From Luteimonas aquatica (GTDB taxonomy: Bacteria > Pseudomonadota > Gammaproteobacteria > Xanthomonadales > Xanthomonadaceae), in NCBI RefSeq assembly GCF_022662575.1, contig NZ_JALBFU010000005.1, positions 127,180 through 191,179 on the forward strand: a DNA stretch of 64,000 nt. Reading direction: 5' to 3'. Position 1 is the first letter of the stretch. Every line of letters begins with the position of its first letter. The position numbers and the translations under genes are program-made. A model generated the notes under the pieces. That model was not told where the DNA came from. It did no database searches and saw nothing but the letters and a program-made list of their open reading frames with translations. Shown piece after piece: positions 20,973 to 30,393 of the stretch.

Positions 20973-22195
20973 GCCGCCTTCCCGAACACCAGCGAGCAGT
21001 TGTTGCCGCCGAAGCCGAAGGAGTTGTTCATGGCATAGGCGATCGCGCGCGCGTCGTTCTCCAGGCGCACCTGCGCCCCGCAGGCGGCATCGGGCCGCGT
21101 GCTGTTGAGCATGCCGGGCAGCAGGCCGTCCTCCAGGGCGATCAGCGCGAACGCCGATTCGACGATGCCCGCCGCGCCCAGCGTGTGCCCGGTCCAGCCC
21201 TTGGTGGAACTGGCGTGCACGCTGCCCGGGAACAGCGCGTCCACGGCGCGCGCCTCCACCGCGTCGTTGGCCGGGGTGGCGGTGCCGTGCAGGTTGAGGT
21301 AGCCGATCTCGTCCGCCGCGACGCCGGCGCGCGCCAGCGCCTCGCGCATCGCCGCCAGCACGCCGACGCCCTCGGGATGCGGCGAGGACATGTGGTGGGC
21401 GTCGCTGGATTCGCCGTAGCCGCACAGCCGCAGCGCCGCCTCGCCCCCGTCGTCGCGCTCGAGCAGGGCGAAGCCGCCGGCCTCGCCGAGCGAGAGGCCG
21501 TCGCGCTCGGCATCGAAGGGACGGCACGGCTGCGAGGACACCAGGCCCAGCGAATTGAAGCCGAACAGGATGCTGCCGCACAGGGTGTCGACGCCGCCGA
21601 CCAGGGCCGCGTCGACGACGCCGGCGCGGATCAGGCGCGCGGCCTGGGCGAAGACCTTGGCGCTGGAGGAGCAGGCCGTGGCCACGGTGATGCAGGGCCC
21701 GCGCAGGCCGGTGGCGTGTTGCACGAAGTCGCCGAGCGAGTGCGGGGTGTGCACGATCGGCCGGGCGAGGTCGTCGGGAAAGCGTTCCTGGGCCGTCAGC
21801 CGGGTATAGGCCTCCTCGGTGGCGCCGATGCTGGCCGTGGAAGTGCCCAGCACCACCGCCACGCGCGCGGCGCCGTGACGCTCGCGCAGCGCGGCCACCG
21901 CCTCGAGCAGGCCGTCCTGCTGCAGCGCCAGCCAGGCCAGGCGGTTGTTGCGGCATTCCCAGCGGGCGAACTCGGCCGGCAGGGCCGCGGTCTCCAGGCC
22001 ATCGACGCGGCCGATCCAGCAATCCAGGCGCTCGCGCGCGGTGGCGCCTTCGCCGAAGTCGTTAGGCCGCAGGCCGCCGCGTCGCTCGCGCAGCGCCAGC
22101 GCCTGGGCCGCGCGTCCGCGTCCGAGCGCGGTCGTGGCCGTATAGGCCCGGACCGCCAGCACCGGGGGCGGATGCGACGATTGCGATGACGGCAC
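20969..22195 (-). CDS. Beta-ketoacyl-ACP synthase (polyene elongation)
   Basis: 408 residues from a GTG at 22195, which follows an A-rich AAGG box. The active-site cysteine is Cys175 in VATACSSSAKVF; the first catalytic histidine is in HGTATPANDAVEA, and the C-terminal loop reads NSFGFGGNN. It performs the decarboxylative condensation that builds the polyene, with the following chain-length-factor gene as partner. This is the promoter-proximal gene of the three-gene minus-strand operon of the cluster. Confidence 0.93.
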   Translation of the reverse strand: MPSSQSSHPPPVLAVRAYTATTALGRGRAAQALALRERRGGLRPNDFGEGATARERLDCWIGRVDGLETAALPAEFARWECRNNRLAWLALQQDGLLEAVAALRERHGAARVAVVLGTSTASIGATEEAYTRLTAQERFPDDLARPIVHTPHSLGDFVQHATGLRGPCITVATACSSSAKVFAQAARLIRAGVVDAALVGGVDTLCGSILFGFNSLGLVSSQPCRPFDAERDGLSLGEAGGFALLERDDGGEAALRLCGYGESSDAHHMSSPHPEGVGVLAAMREALARAGVAADEIGYLNLHGTATPANDAVEARAVDALFPGSVHASSTKGWTGHTLGAAGIVESAFALIALEDGLLPGMLNSTRPDAACGAQVRLENDARAIAYAMNNSFGFGGNNCSLVFGKAA

Positions 22196-22326
22196 CAGGA
22201 CACCTTTTTCCGGAAAGGGCCGCGAGTATAGCGGCGGCTCGCTAGCGCGGGCCTGAGCGCAGCAGGGCATGCTGCAGCGCAGCATCGCGTGCGGGCGGGA
22301 CCGTGCGACGGCCTCCCCCGAGCAAC

Positions 22327-22998
22327 CTATTCGCGAATCAGGCCCTTGGCGCCCTTGAGCGCCCGGTAGCGCTCCAGCGTCTGTTCCAGGTCGCTGCCCA
22401 GCAGCGCGCGGTCGGCGGTCTGGTGGTGCAGGGTCTCCTGCAGGCGCAGCAGGTCGGCGTGCTGGCGCAGGATCTTCTCGGTCAGCGGCTTGCCGACCGG
22501 CTTGGACTGCAGCTCCAGGTCGGCCGCCTGGCGCAGCAGGCCGAGCAGGCTCTGGCGCAGGTTGAGCACCGCCAGGCGCGAGCCCTTGAGGGATTCGTCG
22601 AGCAGCACGATGCGGTCGCCGTAGGCGCGGCGCAGATCGGCCTCGCTGGCGTAGGACTCGGCCATCGCCAGATCGCGCCGCTTGGCGGCGGCCTCGTCCT
22701 CGGCGGCGAGCCTGGCCTGCTTCTCGGCGATGGCGGCGGCGGCGCGCTCCTCTTCGGTCTGCGTGCGCTGCAGCGTCTTGACGGTCTTGCCGCTGGCGTT
22801 GAGTTCGGTGCGCGCGCGGTCGGTGGCCTCCGGCGGCAGCGTGTCGCCGCAGACGCGGTGGCCGTTCTCGTCCCAGCAATAGAGCTTCTTCGCCGCGCCG
22901 CTCGCGGCGGGCTTCTTCTGCGCGTGCGTTGCGGCGGGCAGCAGCCACAGCGCGCCGGCCAGGCATGCGATCGCCGCTTTGATCGGCACTGCGTTCAT
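22327..22998 (-). CDS. DUF4124 domain-containing exported protein
   Basis: 223 residues. A signal peptide (IKAAIACLAGALWLLPAATH) precedes a short DUF4124 domain with two cysteines (LYCWDENGHRVCGDTLPP). The rest is long, charged and helical (about residues 70-220, probably coiled coil). The ATG at 22998 matches the signal peptide. Exported proteins with this domain are common in xanthomonads and have no known function. It sits just upstream of the ketosynthase promoter region and is separate from the pigment genes. Confidence 0.85.
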   Translation of the reverse strand: MNAVPIKAAIACLAGALWLLPAATHAQKKPAASGAAKKLYCWDENGHRVCGDTLPPEATDRARTELNASGKTVKTLQRTQTEEERAAAAIAEKQARLAAEDEAAAKRRDLAMAESYASEADLRRAYGDRIVLLDESLKGSRLAVLNLRQSLLGLLRQAADLELQSKPVGKPLTEKILRQHADLLRLQETLHHQTADRALLGSDLEQTLERYRALKGAKGLIRE

Positions 22999-23023
22999 CG
23001 ATGCCGCCCCCCGGCCGGCGAGA

Positions 23024-23683
23024 TTACGACGAAACCCGGCTTCCGTAGCGCGCGCGATAGGCGAGCAGACGGTCGCGTTCGCCGGCCAGTGTGGTGGTTT
23101 CGCCGGCGAACGCAAGCAGATCGGACAGAGTTGCGATGGCGATCACGGGAACCTGCTGTTCGGCGGCGACGGTCTGCGCGGCCGAGCGATCGTCCTGTTC
23201 GGAGACGCGCTCCTGGCGGTCGAGGGCGATGGCGATGGCCGCGGGCGTGCCGCCGCCGTCGCGGATCAGCGCCAGCGCCTCGCGGATCGCGGTGCCGGCG
23301 GTGATCACGTCGTCGACGATCAGCACGCGCCGGCCGGCCAGCGGCGCGCCGATCAGCGTGCCGCCCTCGCCGTGGGTCTTGGCCTCCTTGCGGTTGAAGG
23401 CCAGCGGCAGGTCGCGGCCGCGGCGCGCGTACTCGCAGGCCAGCGCCGCGGCGAGCGGGATGCCCTTGTAGGCCGGGCCGAACAGCAGGTCGAACTGCGC
23501 ACCGGCGGCCTCGATGGCATCGGCGTAGCAGGCCGCCAGCGTGGCCAGCGCCTGGCCCGAATCGAAGCGGCCGGCGTTGAAGAAATAGGGGCTGGTGCGG
23601 CCGGACTTGAGCGTGAACTCGCCAAAGCGCAATGCTTCGGCGTGCAGGGCCAGCTGCAGGAAGCGGGTGCGGTGGTCGGACAT
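23024..23683 (-). CDS. pyrE: Orotate phosphoribosyltransferase
   Basis: Joins orotate with PRPP to give orotidine 5'-phosphate in pyrimidine synthesis. 219 residues, the normal length. The PRPP-binding motif is VLIVDDVITAGTA near residue 125, and FTLKSGRTSPYFFNAGRF is the N-terminal family signature. The ATG at 23683 gives the usual xanthomonad N-terminus MSDHRTRFLQLAL. The upstream GNAT gene is on the same strand, 38 bases away. Confidence 0.97.
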   Translation of the reverse strand: MSDHRTRFLQLALHAEALRFGEFTLKSGRTSPYFFNAGRFDSGQALATLAACYADAIEAAGAQFDLLFGPAYKGIPLAAALACEYARRGRDLPLAFNRKEAKTHGEGGTLIGAPLAGRRVLIVDDVITAGTAIREALALIRDGGGTPAAIAIALDRQERVSEQDDRSAAQTVAAEQQVPVIAIATLSDLLAFAGETTTLAGERDRLLAYRARYGSRVSS

Positions 23684-23721
23684 GCGGAAGGAATCCTGGG
23701 GCGGGGGACGAGGATTTTGGT

Positions 23722-24249
23722 TCAGGCGGCGTGCTCGGGCGCGCGCCTGTTCAGCGCGCGCACCATCAGGTGTTGCGGCCCGGCCCGGCCGCCGAAGTAC
23801 AGCTCGCCGGTATCCACGAAGCCGGCCTTGCGGTAGGCGCGGATGGCGCCGAGGTTGCGGCAGTTCACGTTCAGGGCGAGCAGCAGGCGTTCGGGATGGC
23901 GCCGTTCGATGTCGGCGCAGCAGGCATTGACCGCGCGCGTGCCCAGGCCGCGGCCCTGCCAGTCGCGGTCGAGCATGAAGGCGCGCAGGCCGACGCCGGC
24001 GCGGCCGAGCGGATTCCAGGAGACGATGGTCGAGACGTAGTCGAGCCGGTAGAAGCCGACCACGGCCTCGCCGACCAGGATCGCCATGGCGTCGCTGTTG
24101 GGGTCGGCCTCGGCCTCGGCGAGATTGAAGGCGACATCGCCGACGAACGGGTACTGGTCGGCCGCCACGCGCAGGCCGCGCACCGCCTCGGCGAGCGCAG
24201 GCGTGACGCGGGCAACGTGCAGGTCGGGGACGGCGATCATGGCGGGCAT
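23722..24249 (-). CDS. GNAT-family N-acetyltransferase
   Basis: 175 residues. The acetyl-CoA loop is RDWQGRGLGTRAV near residue 100, preceded by AVVGFYRLDYV and followed by LNVNCRNLGAIRAYRKAGF, a full GNAT pattern. Two starts are possible (24249 and 24240), with no ribosome-binding site to decide. The substrate is unknown. Probably transcribed with pyrE. Confidence 0.88.
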   Translation of the reverse strand: MPAMIAVPDLHVARVTPALAEAVRGLRVAADQYPFVGDVAFNLAEAEADPNSDAMAILVGEAVVGFYRLDYVSTIVSWNPLGRAGVGLRAFMLDRDWQGRGLGTRAVNACCADIERRHPERLLLALNVNCRNLGAIRAYRKAGFVDTGELYFGGRAGPQHLMVRALNRRAPEHAA

Positions 24250-24387
24250 GATAGAGAGCCTTTGCCCGGCCGGCGAGGCAAAGCATCGTCGAGATCGACG
24301 CTGCACGAGCGCGCTGGCGTTTCGTCCGCAGGTCCATCGCGTGCGGCCCGGAGGCGGATTCGCCCGCTCCCGGGCCGCCTTGGCGCG

Positions 24388-24756
24388 CTACTTGATGCCC
24401 AGATAGACCACGACTTCGGTATTCCCGGTGGGCGGGACCGGCGCCCGCGGCGCGCAGCTGCCGTTGCCGTAGACGTAGGTGAGCGTCCCGTTCTCCTTGG
24501 CCGAAAGCGCGGCGTCGAACAGCGCCTTTCCGGTGGCCGTGGACAGATCGATGGAGTAGATCATCTGGTTGTTCTCGTGCGGACAGCTGCTCGGGAATCC
24601 CGGCTGGAAGGCGCCATTGCTCAGGATGATGTGCGCCATGCCGTTCGAGGTGCTGGGAATGATCTGCGTGACGTATCCCTGGTACGAGCCGGCATGGGCC
24701 ATCGTCGAGGCCAGGCACAGGCAGGCGATAACGGAGAGTTTCTTGAGGTGCTTCAT
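24388..24756 (-). CDS. Small secreted protein of unknown function
   Basis: 122 residues with a clear signal peptide (KKLSVIACLCLASTMAHA, cleavage near residue 22). The mature part is beta-rich and contains two cysteines (PSSCPHE, GNGSCAP) that could form one disulphide. GGACAA lies upstream of the ATG. Base composition is slightly less GC-rich than the neighbours. A stem-loop lies in the leader at 24789-24819. I do not recognise the family. Confidence 0.75.
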   Translation of the reverse strand: MKHLKKLSVIACLCLASTMAHAGSYQGYVTQIIPSTSNGMAHIILSNGAFQPGFPSSCPHENNQMIYSIDLSTATGKALFDAALSAKENGTLTYVYGNGSCAPRAPVPPTGNTEVVVYLGIK

Positions 24757-25274
24757 AAGTTGTCCTTGTCCTTGGTCGGTTGAATGAGGCGGGCGACAGA
24801 AATGCTTTCGATCGCCCGCTTTCTCTATCGAAAATGCATGCCGGGACCCTTCATGCTCGAGCACGCGCGCATGTGTTCACGCTGTCATCACGACCGCGCA
24901 TCTACATGACGCGCGCTCATGCGTCGTCGATGGTCCTGATCGCCATAGCACGCGCGCGAGATTCCGGTATTTCCGCAGCGATCGCGGGCCGCCGGCGTCA
25001 TTGCATGCACAGGAGCCTGGCGAGAAGAACGAGGGGCTCTTGCGCCGCGTCGACCCTCCATGCTGGCCGTCTGTGCTTGCTCGGTCGGCGCGGGTCCGGG
25101 CATCGCTCGAGGTGCCGCCCGGCTGGACGACTGCCCGGTGCGGCAGGCAGGAGGACTCGGCGGTCGCCGCCGATGGCTGTCTGCAGTCCCTCGGGTTCGT
25201 GCAGAATGTGTGATCCGGCGGGCGGCGATGGCGCGCGGCCCGGAAGACGGCCATCGACACGAAAAGGTAGCAAG
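24757..25274. other. Intergenic region between divergent genes
   Basis: 518 bases between the small secreted protein (minus) and xthA (plus). Open frames here have no domain or codon signature and are rejected. The only structure seen is an 8-base inverted repeat, GCGGGCGA (24789-24796) and TCGCCCGC (24812-24819), in the leader of the minus-strand gene. The sequence near 24880-25010 is less GC-rich and may contain promoters, but none is convincing. Confidence 0.4.
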
Positions 25275-26075
25275 ATGCGCATCATGAGCTTCAACGCCAA
25301 CGGCCTGCGTTCGGCCGCCAGCAAAGGCTTCTTCGACTGGTTCGCGCAGCACAAGACCGACGTGCTGTGCGTGCAGGAGACCAAGGCGCAGGAGCACCAG
25401 CTCGCCGGTCCCGCCTTCCTGCCCAAGGGCTACAAGGCCTGGTTCAAGGATGCGATCACCAAGAAGGGCTACAGCGGCGTGGCCATCTACAGCAAGCGCG
25501 AGCCGGACGAGGTGCGCACCGCGCTCGGCTGGGCGCCGTTCGACGACGAGGGGCGCTACCTGGAGGCGCGCTTCGGCAACCTGAGCGTGGTGTCGTTCTA
25601 CATCCCGTCCGGCTCCTCGGGCGAATTGCGCCAGGGCTTCAAGTACGAAGTGATGGAGTGGCTCAAGCCGGTCCTGGACGAGTGGCTGGCCAGCGGCCGC
25701 GACTACGTGCTGTGCGGCGACTGGAACATCGTGCGCGCCAGGAACGACATCAAGAACTGGGCCTCCAACCAGAAGAACTCCGGCTGCCTGCCGGTCGAGC
25801 GCGCCTGGCTCAACGGCATGATCGCCGACGCCTGCGGCGACGACACGCCGCCGCCGAAGACCGGATGGCGCGACAGCTTCCGCGTGGCCAAGCCCGACGC
25901 GGTCGAATACACCTGGTGGAGCCAGCGCGGCGCGGCGCGCGCCAACAACGTTGGTTGGCGCATCGACTACCAGCTGATCACCCCATCGCTGGCCAAGAAG
26001 GTGAAGAGCTGCGCGATCCACGCCGAGCCGCGCTTCTCCGACCACGCGCCCTACGTCGTGGACTACGCGCTGTGA
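25275..26075 (+). CDS. xthA: Exodeoxyribonuclease III / AP endonuclease
   Basis: 266 residues, the standard length. It cleaves DNA 5' to abasic sites and degrades 3' ends in base-excision repair. Motifs are MRIMSFNANGLRSA, the metal-binding glutamate in CVQETKAQ, GYSGVAIYS, the GDWNIVR segment and the C-terminal catalytic RFSDHAPYVVDY. The ATG at 25275 follows AAAAGG. The last bases overlap the ampG start (GTGA). Confidence 0.97.
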   Translation: MRIMSFNANGLRSAASKGFFDWFAQHKTDVLCVQETKAQEHQLAGPAFLPKGYKAWFKDAITKKGYSGVAIYSKREPDEVRTALGWAPFDDEGRYLEARFGNLSVVSFYIPSGSSGELRQGFKYEVMEWLKPVLDEWLASGRDYVLCGDWNIVRARNDIKNWASNQKNSGCLPVERAWLNGMIADACGDDTPPPKTGWRDSFRVAKPDAVEYTWWSQRGAARANNVGWRIDYQLITPSLAKKVKSCAIHAEPRFSDHAPYVVDYAL

Positions 26076-27394
26076 GCGAGGCGGCCGAGGCGGCGCCCGC
26101 CTCGTACAAGGGCTGGACCGGGATCCGGCGCGCCTTCGGCACGCCGTCGGCGCTGACGATGGCCCTGTTCGGCTTCGGCAGCGGCCTGCCGTTCCTGCTG
26201 ATCGCCTCGCAGACGCTGTCCACGCGCCTGCGCGACGTCGGCCTGGACCTCGGCAGCATCGGCCTGATCAGCCTGGCGAGCTTTTTCTACCTGCTGAAGT
26301 TCCTGTGGGCGCCGCTGCTGGACCGCTATGCGTTCCCGCTGACCGCCTTCCTGGGGCGCCGGCGTTCCTGGCTGCTGGTCGCGCAGGCGGTAGTGGCCGT
26401 CAGCCTGTTCGGGCTGGCCTACATGCGCCCGGAGCTGAGCGTGACCGGGCTGGTGGTCTGGGTGCTGATCGCGTCCTTCGCCGGCGCCACCCAGGACTCG
26501 GTGGTGGATGCCTATCGCATCGAGATCGCGCCGGCCAACGCGCAGGCCGCGCTGGCGGCGACCTACACCCTGGGCTACCGGGTCGGCCTGATCGTCGGCG
26601 GCGCCGGCGCGCTGTACATCGCCGAGTACGGCAGCTGGACCATGGCCTATGTCGCGATGTCCTCGCTGATGCTGCTGCCGCTGCTGGCCACGCTGCTCTC
26701 GCGCGAACCCTCGGCGGCACCGGAGGCGGCGGTGGCGCGCCGCATCGATCTGGCCGGCGCGTTCTGGCAGCCCTTCACCAGCTTCTTCTCCCGCCACGGC
26801 CTGGCGTTCGGCATCGCGCTGCTGCTGTTCGTGGGCATGTACAAGTTCCCCGACCAGGTGATTGGCGTGATGGCCGGGCCGTTCTACCTCGACTCGGGCT
26901 ACACCAAGGCGGACATCGCCACGGTGTCGAAACTGTTCGGCGTGTGGGTGGGCATCCTCGGCGCCTTTGCCGGCGGCCTGGCGGTGGCGGCGTTCGGCTT
27001 CCGGCGCATGCTGCTGGTGGCCGTGCTCGGCGTGGCGCTGTCGAACCTCGCCTTCCTGCTGATGGCGCACTATCCCTCGCAGATCTGGGCCTTCTACGCG
27101 GCGCTGCTGGCCGACAACCTCTGCCAGGGGTTCGCCGGCACGGTGTCGATCGCCTTCATGTCCTCGCTGACCGACCGCAACTTCACCGCCACGCAGTTCG
27201 CGCTGCTGGTGTCGCTGGCCAACCTGCCGGGCAAGTTCGTCGGCGGCGCCTCCGGCTACATCGTGGAAGCGACCTCGTACAGCACCTTCTTCATCCTCAG
27301 CGCAGCGACGGTGATCCCGGCGCTGGCGCTGCTCGCCTGGCTTTGGCCGAGGATCCGCGAGTCCGGCGCCGCGGCGCGGGATCAGGCGGCGTAG
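26072..27394 (+). CDS. ampG: AmpG-type muropeptide permease (MFS)
   Basis: 440 residues with about 12 membrane helices. The N-terminal [23 protein letters not shown] signature and [10 protein letters not shown] after the second helix are typical of AmpG, which imports GlcNAc-anhydro-MurNAc peptides released from the cell wall. GTG start at 26072 overlapping the xthA stop. The convergent neighbour is anmK, which phosphorylates anhydro-MurNAc, so both work in muropeptide recycling; this supports the AmpG call over other sugar permeases. Confidence 0.92.
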   Translation: MSEAAEAAPASYKGWTGIRRAFGTPSALTMALFGFGSGLPFLLIASQTLSTRLRDVGLDLGSIGLISLASFFYLLKFLWAPLLDRYAFPLTAFLGRRRSWLLVAQAVVAVSLFGLAYMRPELSVTGLVVWVLIASFAGATQDSVVDAYRIEIAPANAQAALAATYTLGYRVGLIVGGAGALYIAEYGSWTMAYVAMSSLMLLPLLATLLSREPSAAPEAAVARRIDLAGAFWQPFTSFFSRHGLAFGIALLLFVGMYKFPDQVIGVMAGPFYLDSGYTKADIATVSKLFGVWVGILGAFAGGLAVAAFGFRRMLLVAVLGVALSNLAFLLMAHYPSQIWAFYAALLADNLCQGFAGTVSIAFMSSLTDRNFTATQFALLVSLANLPGKFVGGASGYIVEATSYSTFFILSAATVIPALALLAWLWPRIRESGAAARDQAA

Positions 27395-28545
27395 ACGCCG
27401 CCCAGGATGCGCGGCCCGCGCGCGCCGCTGACGCTGGGCAGGTTGCCCGGCAGCCCGTGCACGGTGGCGTGCGCCAGCCAGGCGAACCCCATCGCCTCGA
27501 CGAAGTCCGGGTCGATGCCGTGGGCGGCGCTGGATTCGACGATGCAGCCGGGCAGCGCCCGGGCCAGCGCCTGCATCAGCGCGCCGTTGTGCACGCCGCC
27601 GCCGCAGGCGATCACGCGCGCGGTGCCGGGCTGCGCCGCGCGCAAGGCGTCGGCGATGCTGCGCGCGCTGAGCGCAAGCAGGGTCGCCTGCACGTCCTGC
27701 GGCGCCTCGTGCCCGCCGAGCCTGGATTCGACCCAGCCGAGATGGAACTGGTCGCGCCCGGTCGACTTGGGCGGCGGCAGCGCGAACCACGGCTCGTCGA
27801 GCAGGCGCGCCAGCAGCGCGTCGTCGACGCGGCCGGCGGCGGCGAAGGCGCCGTCGCGATCGAAGCCGTGCCCGGTGTGGCGCAGGCACCAGGCGTCCAT
27901 CAGGCCGTTGGCCGGGCCGGTGTCGAAGCCGCGCACCTGGCCGCGGTCGCCGGCGGCCTGTTTCGGCAGCAGGGTGAAGTTGGCGATGCCGCCGAGGTTG
28001 AGGACCGCGCGATCCTCCCCGGGCGCGCTCAGCAATGCCGCGTGCAGCGCCGGCAGCAGGGGAGCGCCGTGCCCGCCTGCGGCGACGTCGCGGCGGCGGA
28101 AGTCGGCCACGACGCGCACGCCGGTGCGCTCGGCAATGGTGTTCGGATCGCCGAGCTGCAGGGTGTAGGGGACCATGCCTTCTTGTGGCCGGCTCTCTTG
28201 CGGCAGGCCGTCCTGTGGCCGGCCTTGCGGCCGATGGCGCAGGGTCTGCCCGTGCGAGCCGATCGCCGCCACCTCGGCCGCCGGCGTGCCGCTGTCGGCC
28301 AGCGCGCGCAGCGCCGCCTCGGCGAAGGCGTGGCCAATGCGCACGTCCAGTTCGGCGATCTCGTCCAGCGTCAGCGTGGCCGATTGCTGGCCGAGCGCGA
28401 CCAGGCGTTCGCGCAGCGCCGTGTCCCAGGCGTAGGTGCGTCCGAATACGAGCTCGGGCTTGCCCGCGGCTTCGCTATCGAAGCGGGCCAGGGCGGCGTC
28501 GATGCCGTCGGCGCTGGTGCCGGAGATCAGACCCAGATAGAGCAT
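27382..28545 (-). CDS. anmK: Anhydro-N-acetylmuramic acid kinase
   Basis: Converts anhydro-MurNAc to MurNAc-6-phosphate in cell-wall recycling. 387 residues. Family motifs are [16 protein letters not shown] at the N-terminus, [22 protein letters not shown] and [14 protein letters not shown]. An unusual glutamine/proline/glycine-rich insert of about 18 residues follows GQTLRHRP (nucleotides roughly 28172-28233), where other enzymes have a short loop. The stop overlaps the end of ampG by 13 bases in convergent orientation. Confidence 0.95.
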   Translation of the reverse strand: MLYLGLISGTSADGIDAALARFDSEAAGKPELVFGRTYAWDTALRERLVALGQQSATLTLDEIAELDVRIGHAFAEAALRALADSGTPAAEVAAIGSHGQTLRHRPQGRPQDGLPQESRPQEGMVPYTLQLGDPNTIAERTGVRVVADFRRRDVAAGGHGAPLLPALHAALLSAPGEDRAVLNLGGIANFTLLPKQAAGDRGQVRGFDTGPANGLMDAWCLRHTGHGFDRDGAFAAAGRVDDALLARLLDEPWFALPPPKSTGRDQFHLGWVESRLGGHEAPQDVQATLLALSARSIADALRAAQPGTARVIACGGGVHNGALMQALARALPGCIVESSAAHGIDPDFVEAMGFAWLAHATVHGLPGNLPSVSGARGPRILGGVYAA

Positions 28546-28695
28546 GGACACGCCCGGGAACGGAAACGCGAAGCGTAGCCGCTTTCCGCGCGGCGCGCGG
28601 GCGCGCTGGAAGACGGATCGGGGTTCGGTCGTTGCCTTCGGCGCGAGCGCCACCGTCGGCCGTGCCGCGAGCAGGCGCGCCGCGCGCGCCCGCCC

Positions 28696-30165
28696 TCAGC
28701 CTTTCTTGTTGCGGCGCTTGGTCGGCACGGAGGCCACGCGCGTGCCGTCGTCGCCGGCGTAGATGATGTGCTCGACCTTGGCGATGCGCGCCAGCGCCGG
28801 GCCCACTTGCGCGCGGAACGCGGCCAGCTGCACCCCCGACAGGGGCTCGGGCGGCGGCATGGTGATCGAGAGCGGATTGCGGTGCACGCCGTTGATGCGG
28901 AATTCGTAGTGCAGGTGCGGGCCGGTGGCCAGGCCGGTGCTGCCGACGCGGCCGATCACCGTGCCCTGGGCGATGCGCTGGCCGGCGCGGATGCCGCCGA
29001 AGGCGGACATGTGGCCGTAGAGCGTGGAATAGCCGCGGCCGTGGTCGAGGATCACGGTGCGGCCGTAGCCGCCCTTCCAGCCGACGAAGGAGACGCGGGC
29101 GTCGCCCGCGGCCATGATCGGCGTGCCGCTGGAGGCGGCGTAGTCCACGCCCATGTGCCCGCGCATGCGGCCGAGCACCGGATGACGGCGCATGCCGAAG
29201 CCGGAGCTGATGCGCGCGTACGGGATCGGCATGCGGATGAAGCTGCGCTTGAGCGGGCGGCCGTCGGCGGTGAAGTACTCGGCCTTGCCGTCGCGGATGG
29301 CGCGGAAGCCGGAGTAGAGCTTGCCGCCGGAGGTGAAGGTCGCCGCCAGCACCGGGCCGGTCTTGATCAGCTCGCCCTCGCGCCAGAGCTGCTCGACCAC
29401 CACGCTGAAGCGGTCGTTGGCGCCGACGTCGGAGTTGAAGTCGATGTCGTACTTGAAGATGTCGTCGGTGAGCGTGTCGATGGCGCCGCCCGACAGCCCG
29501 AGCTTGCGCGCGGAGCGGTACAGCGAGTTGCCGACCTTGCCGCTGATCACCACGGTGCGCGACTCGGTGGGGCGGGTGATCACCTTCTCGGCGACCTTGT
29601 CCCCGGCCAGCGACAGTTCCACGCGGTGGCTGTCGTCGCGGTCGTAGCGGAAGTTGCGCAGCGCGGCCGGCTTGCCGTCGCTGCCGACCGGCATGTCGAA
29701 GGCCATCTCGGCGCCAGGCTTGAGCTTGGCCAGCGATTTCTTCAGGCCCGGATGCTCGAGCAGGCGCTGCTGGTCGTCCTCGGGCACGTCCAGGCGGTCG
29801 AGCAGGTGGCTGAAGGTCTCGCCACGGTTGACGCTGACGATCTGCCAGCTGTCGCCCGACTGCCCCTGCTGCTTGGTCAGCGACAGCGGCGGCAGGCTCA
29901 GCGACATGGTGGTGCGCTGCGGGTGCGCCGGGGACTGTAGAGTGTTGGAAAAACCGGGCACGATCGCCGCCACCAGGGCGCCGAGCGTGGCGAACAGGCT
30001 GACGTGGGCCCAGTCGCGGCGCGTCCAGCGGCCGCTGAAGCCGCGGGCCAGGTGCTGCCGGAGGTTGCTGGAGCCGAGTTCGGGACTGTTACGGGCCGCG
30101 TCGCGCAAATTGTTGTTCAGGACGCGGCGGTGGGCGGCGTCGCGCGACGGGGGCGGCTCGGTCAT
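28696..30165 (-). CDS. M23 murein endopeptidase (MepM-like)
   Basis: 489 residues. A short cytoplasmic tail is followed by one membrane anchor (about residues 52-72), a LysM/OapA-like domain (SWQIVSVNRGETFSHLL) and a C-terminal LytM domain. The zinc motifs are intact: GHMGVDYAA (H-x3-D) and GPHLHYEFR (HxH). It should cut peptide cross-links in the periplasm to allow cell-wall growth. The ATG at 30165 is served by a good sigma70-type promoter at 30208-30236. It is divergent from tyrS. Confidence 0.93.
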   Translation of the reverse strand: MTEPPPSRDAAHRRVLNNNLRDAARNSPELGSSNLRQHLARGFSGRWTRRDWAHVSLFATLGALVAAIVPGFSNTLQSPAHPQRTTMSLSLPPLSLTKQQGQSGDSWQIVSVNRGETFSHLLDRLDVPEDDQQRLLEHPGLKKSLAKLKPGAEMAFDMPVGSDGKPAALRNFRYDRDDSHRVELSLAGDKVAEKVITRPTESRTVVISGKVGNSLYRSARKLGLSGGAIDTLTDDIFKYDIDFNSDVGANDRFSVVVEQLWREGELIKTGPVLAATFTSGGKLYSGFRAIRDGKAEYFTADGRPLKRSFIRMPIPYARISSGFGMRRHPVLGRMRGHMGVDYAASSGTPIMAAGDARVSFVGWKGGYGRTVILDHGRGYSTLYGHMSAFGGIRAGQRIAQGTVIGRVGSTGLATGPHLHYEFRINGVHRNPLSITMPPPEPLSGVQLAAFRAQVGPALARIAKVEHIIYAGDDGTRVASVPTKRRNKKG

Positions 30166-30207
30166 CTCGGTGTCCCGGCCCTGACGTGAAGGGCGCGTAA
30201 GGGGGGT

Positions 30208-30236
30208 ACCATAGACACGCTAAAAGGGTGCGTCAA
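30208..30236 (-). promoter_or_regulatory. Sigma70-type promoter for the M23 peptidase gene
   Basis: On the minus strand, TTGACG (complement of 30236-30231) is followed after exactly 17 bases by TATGGT (complement of 30213-30208). The start codon lies about 43 bases downstream of the -10 box. Confidence 0.82.
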
Positions 30237-30272
30237 GTCATTGATGTAACAGGGGGTTTTCAGCAAATGGCC

Positions 30273-30302
30273 TTAACGCCACTTTAACCCGTCCTTTACA
30301 AT
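30273..30302 (+). promoter_or_regulatory. Sigma70-type promoter for tyrS
   Basis: TTAACG (30273-30278) and TACAAT (30297-30302) are separated by 18 bases. Transcription would begin near 30309, after the ATG at 30301, which supports the tyrS start at 30394. This leaves a leader of about 85 bases. Confidence 0.6.
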
Positions 30303-30393
30303 GTCCTTCACATTTTCTTTGCGATTTTCATCATCCGGATTGCCCCAAGTGCCTGAAACGACCGACCTCCCCCCAGCCCTCGCCCCAGAAATC

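Noticed and set aside
30301..30393. N-terminal extension of TyrS from the ATG at 30301
   Set aside because: It would precede the predicted transcription start and adds residues without similarity to the family; the ATG at 30394 gives the usual length.
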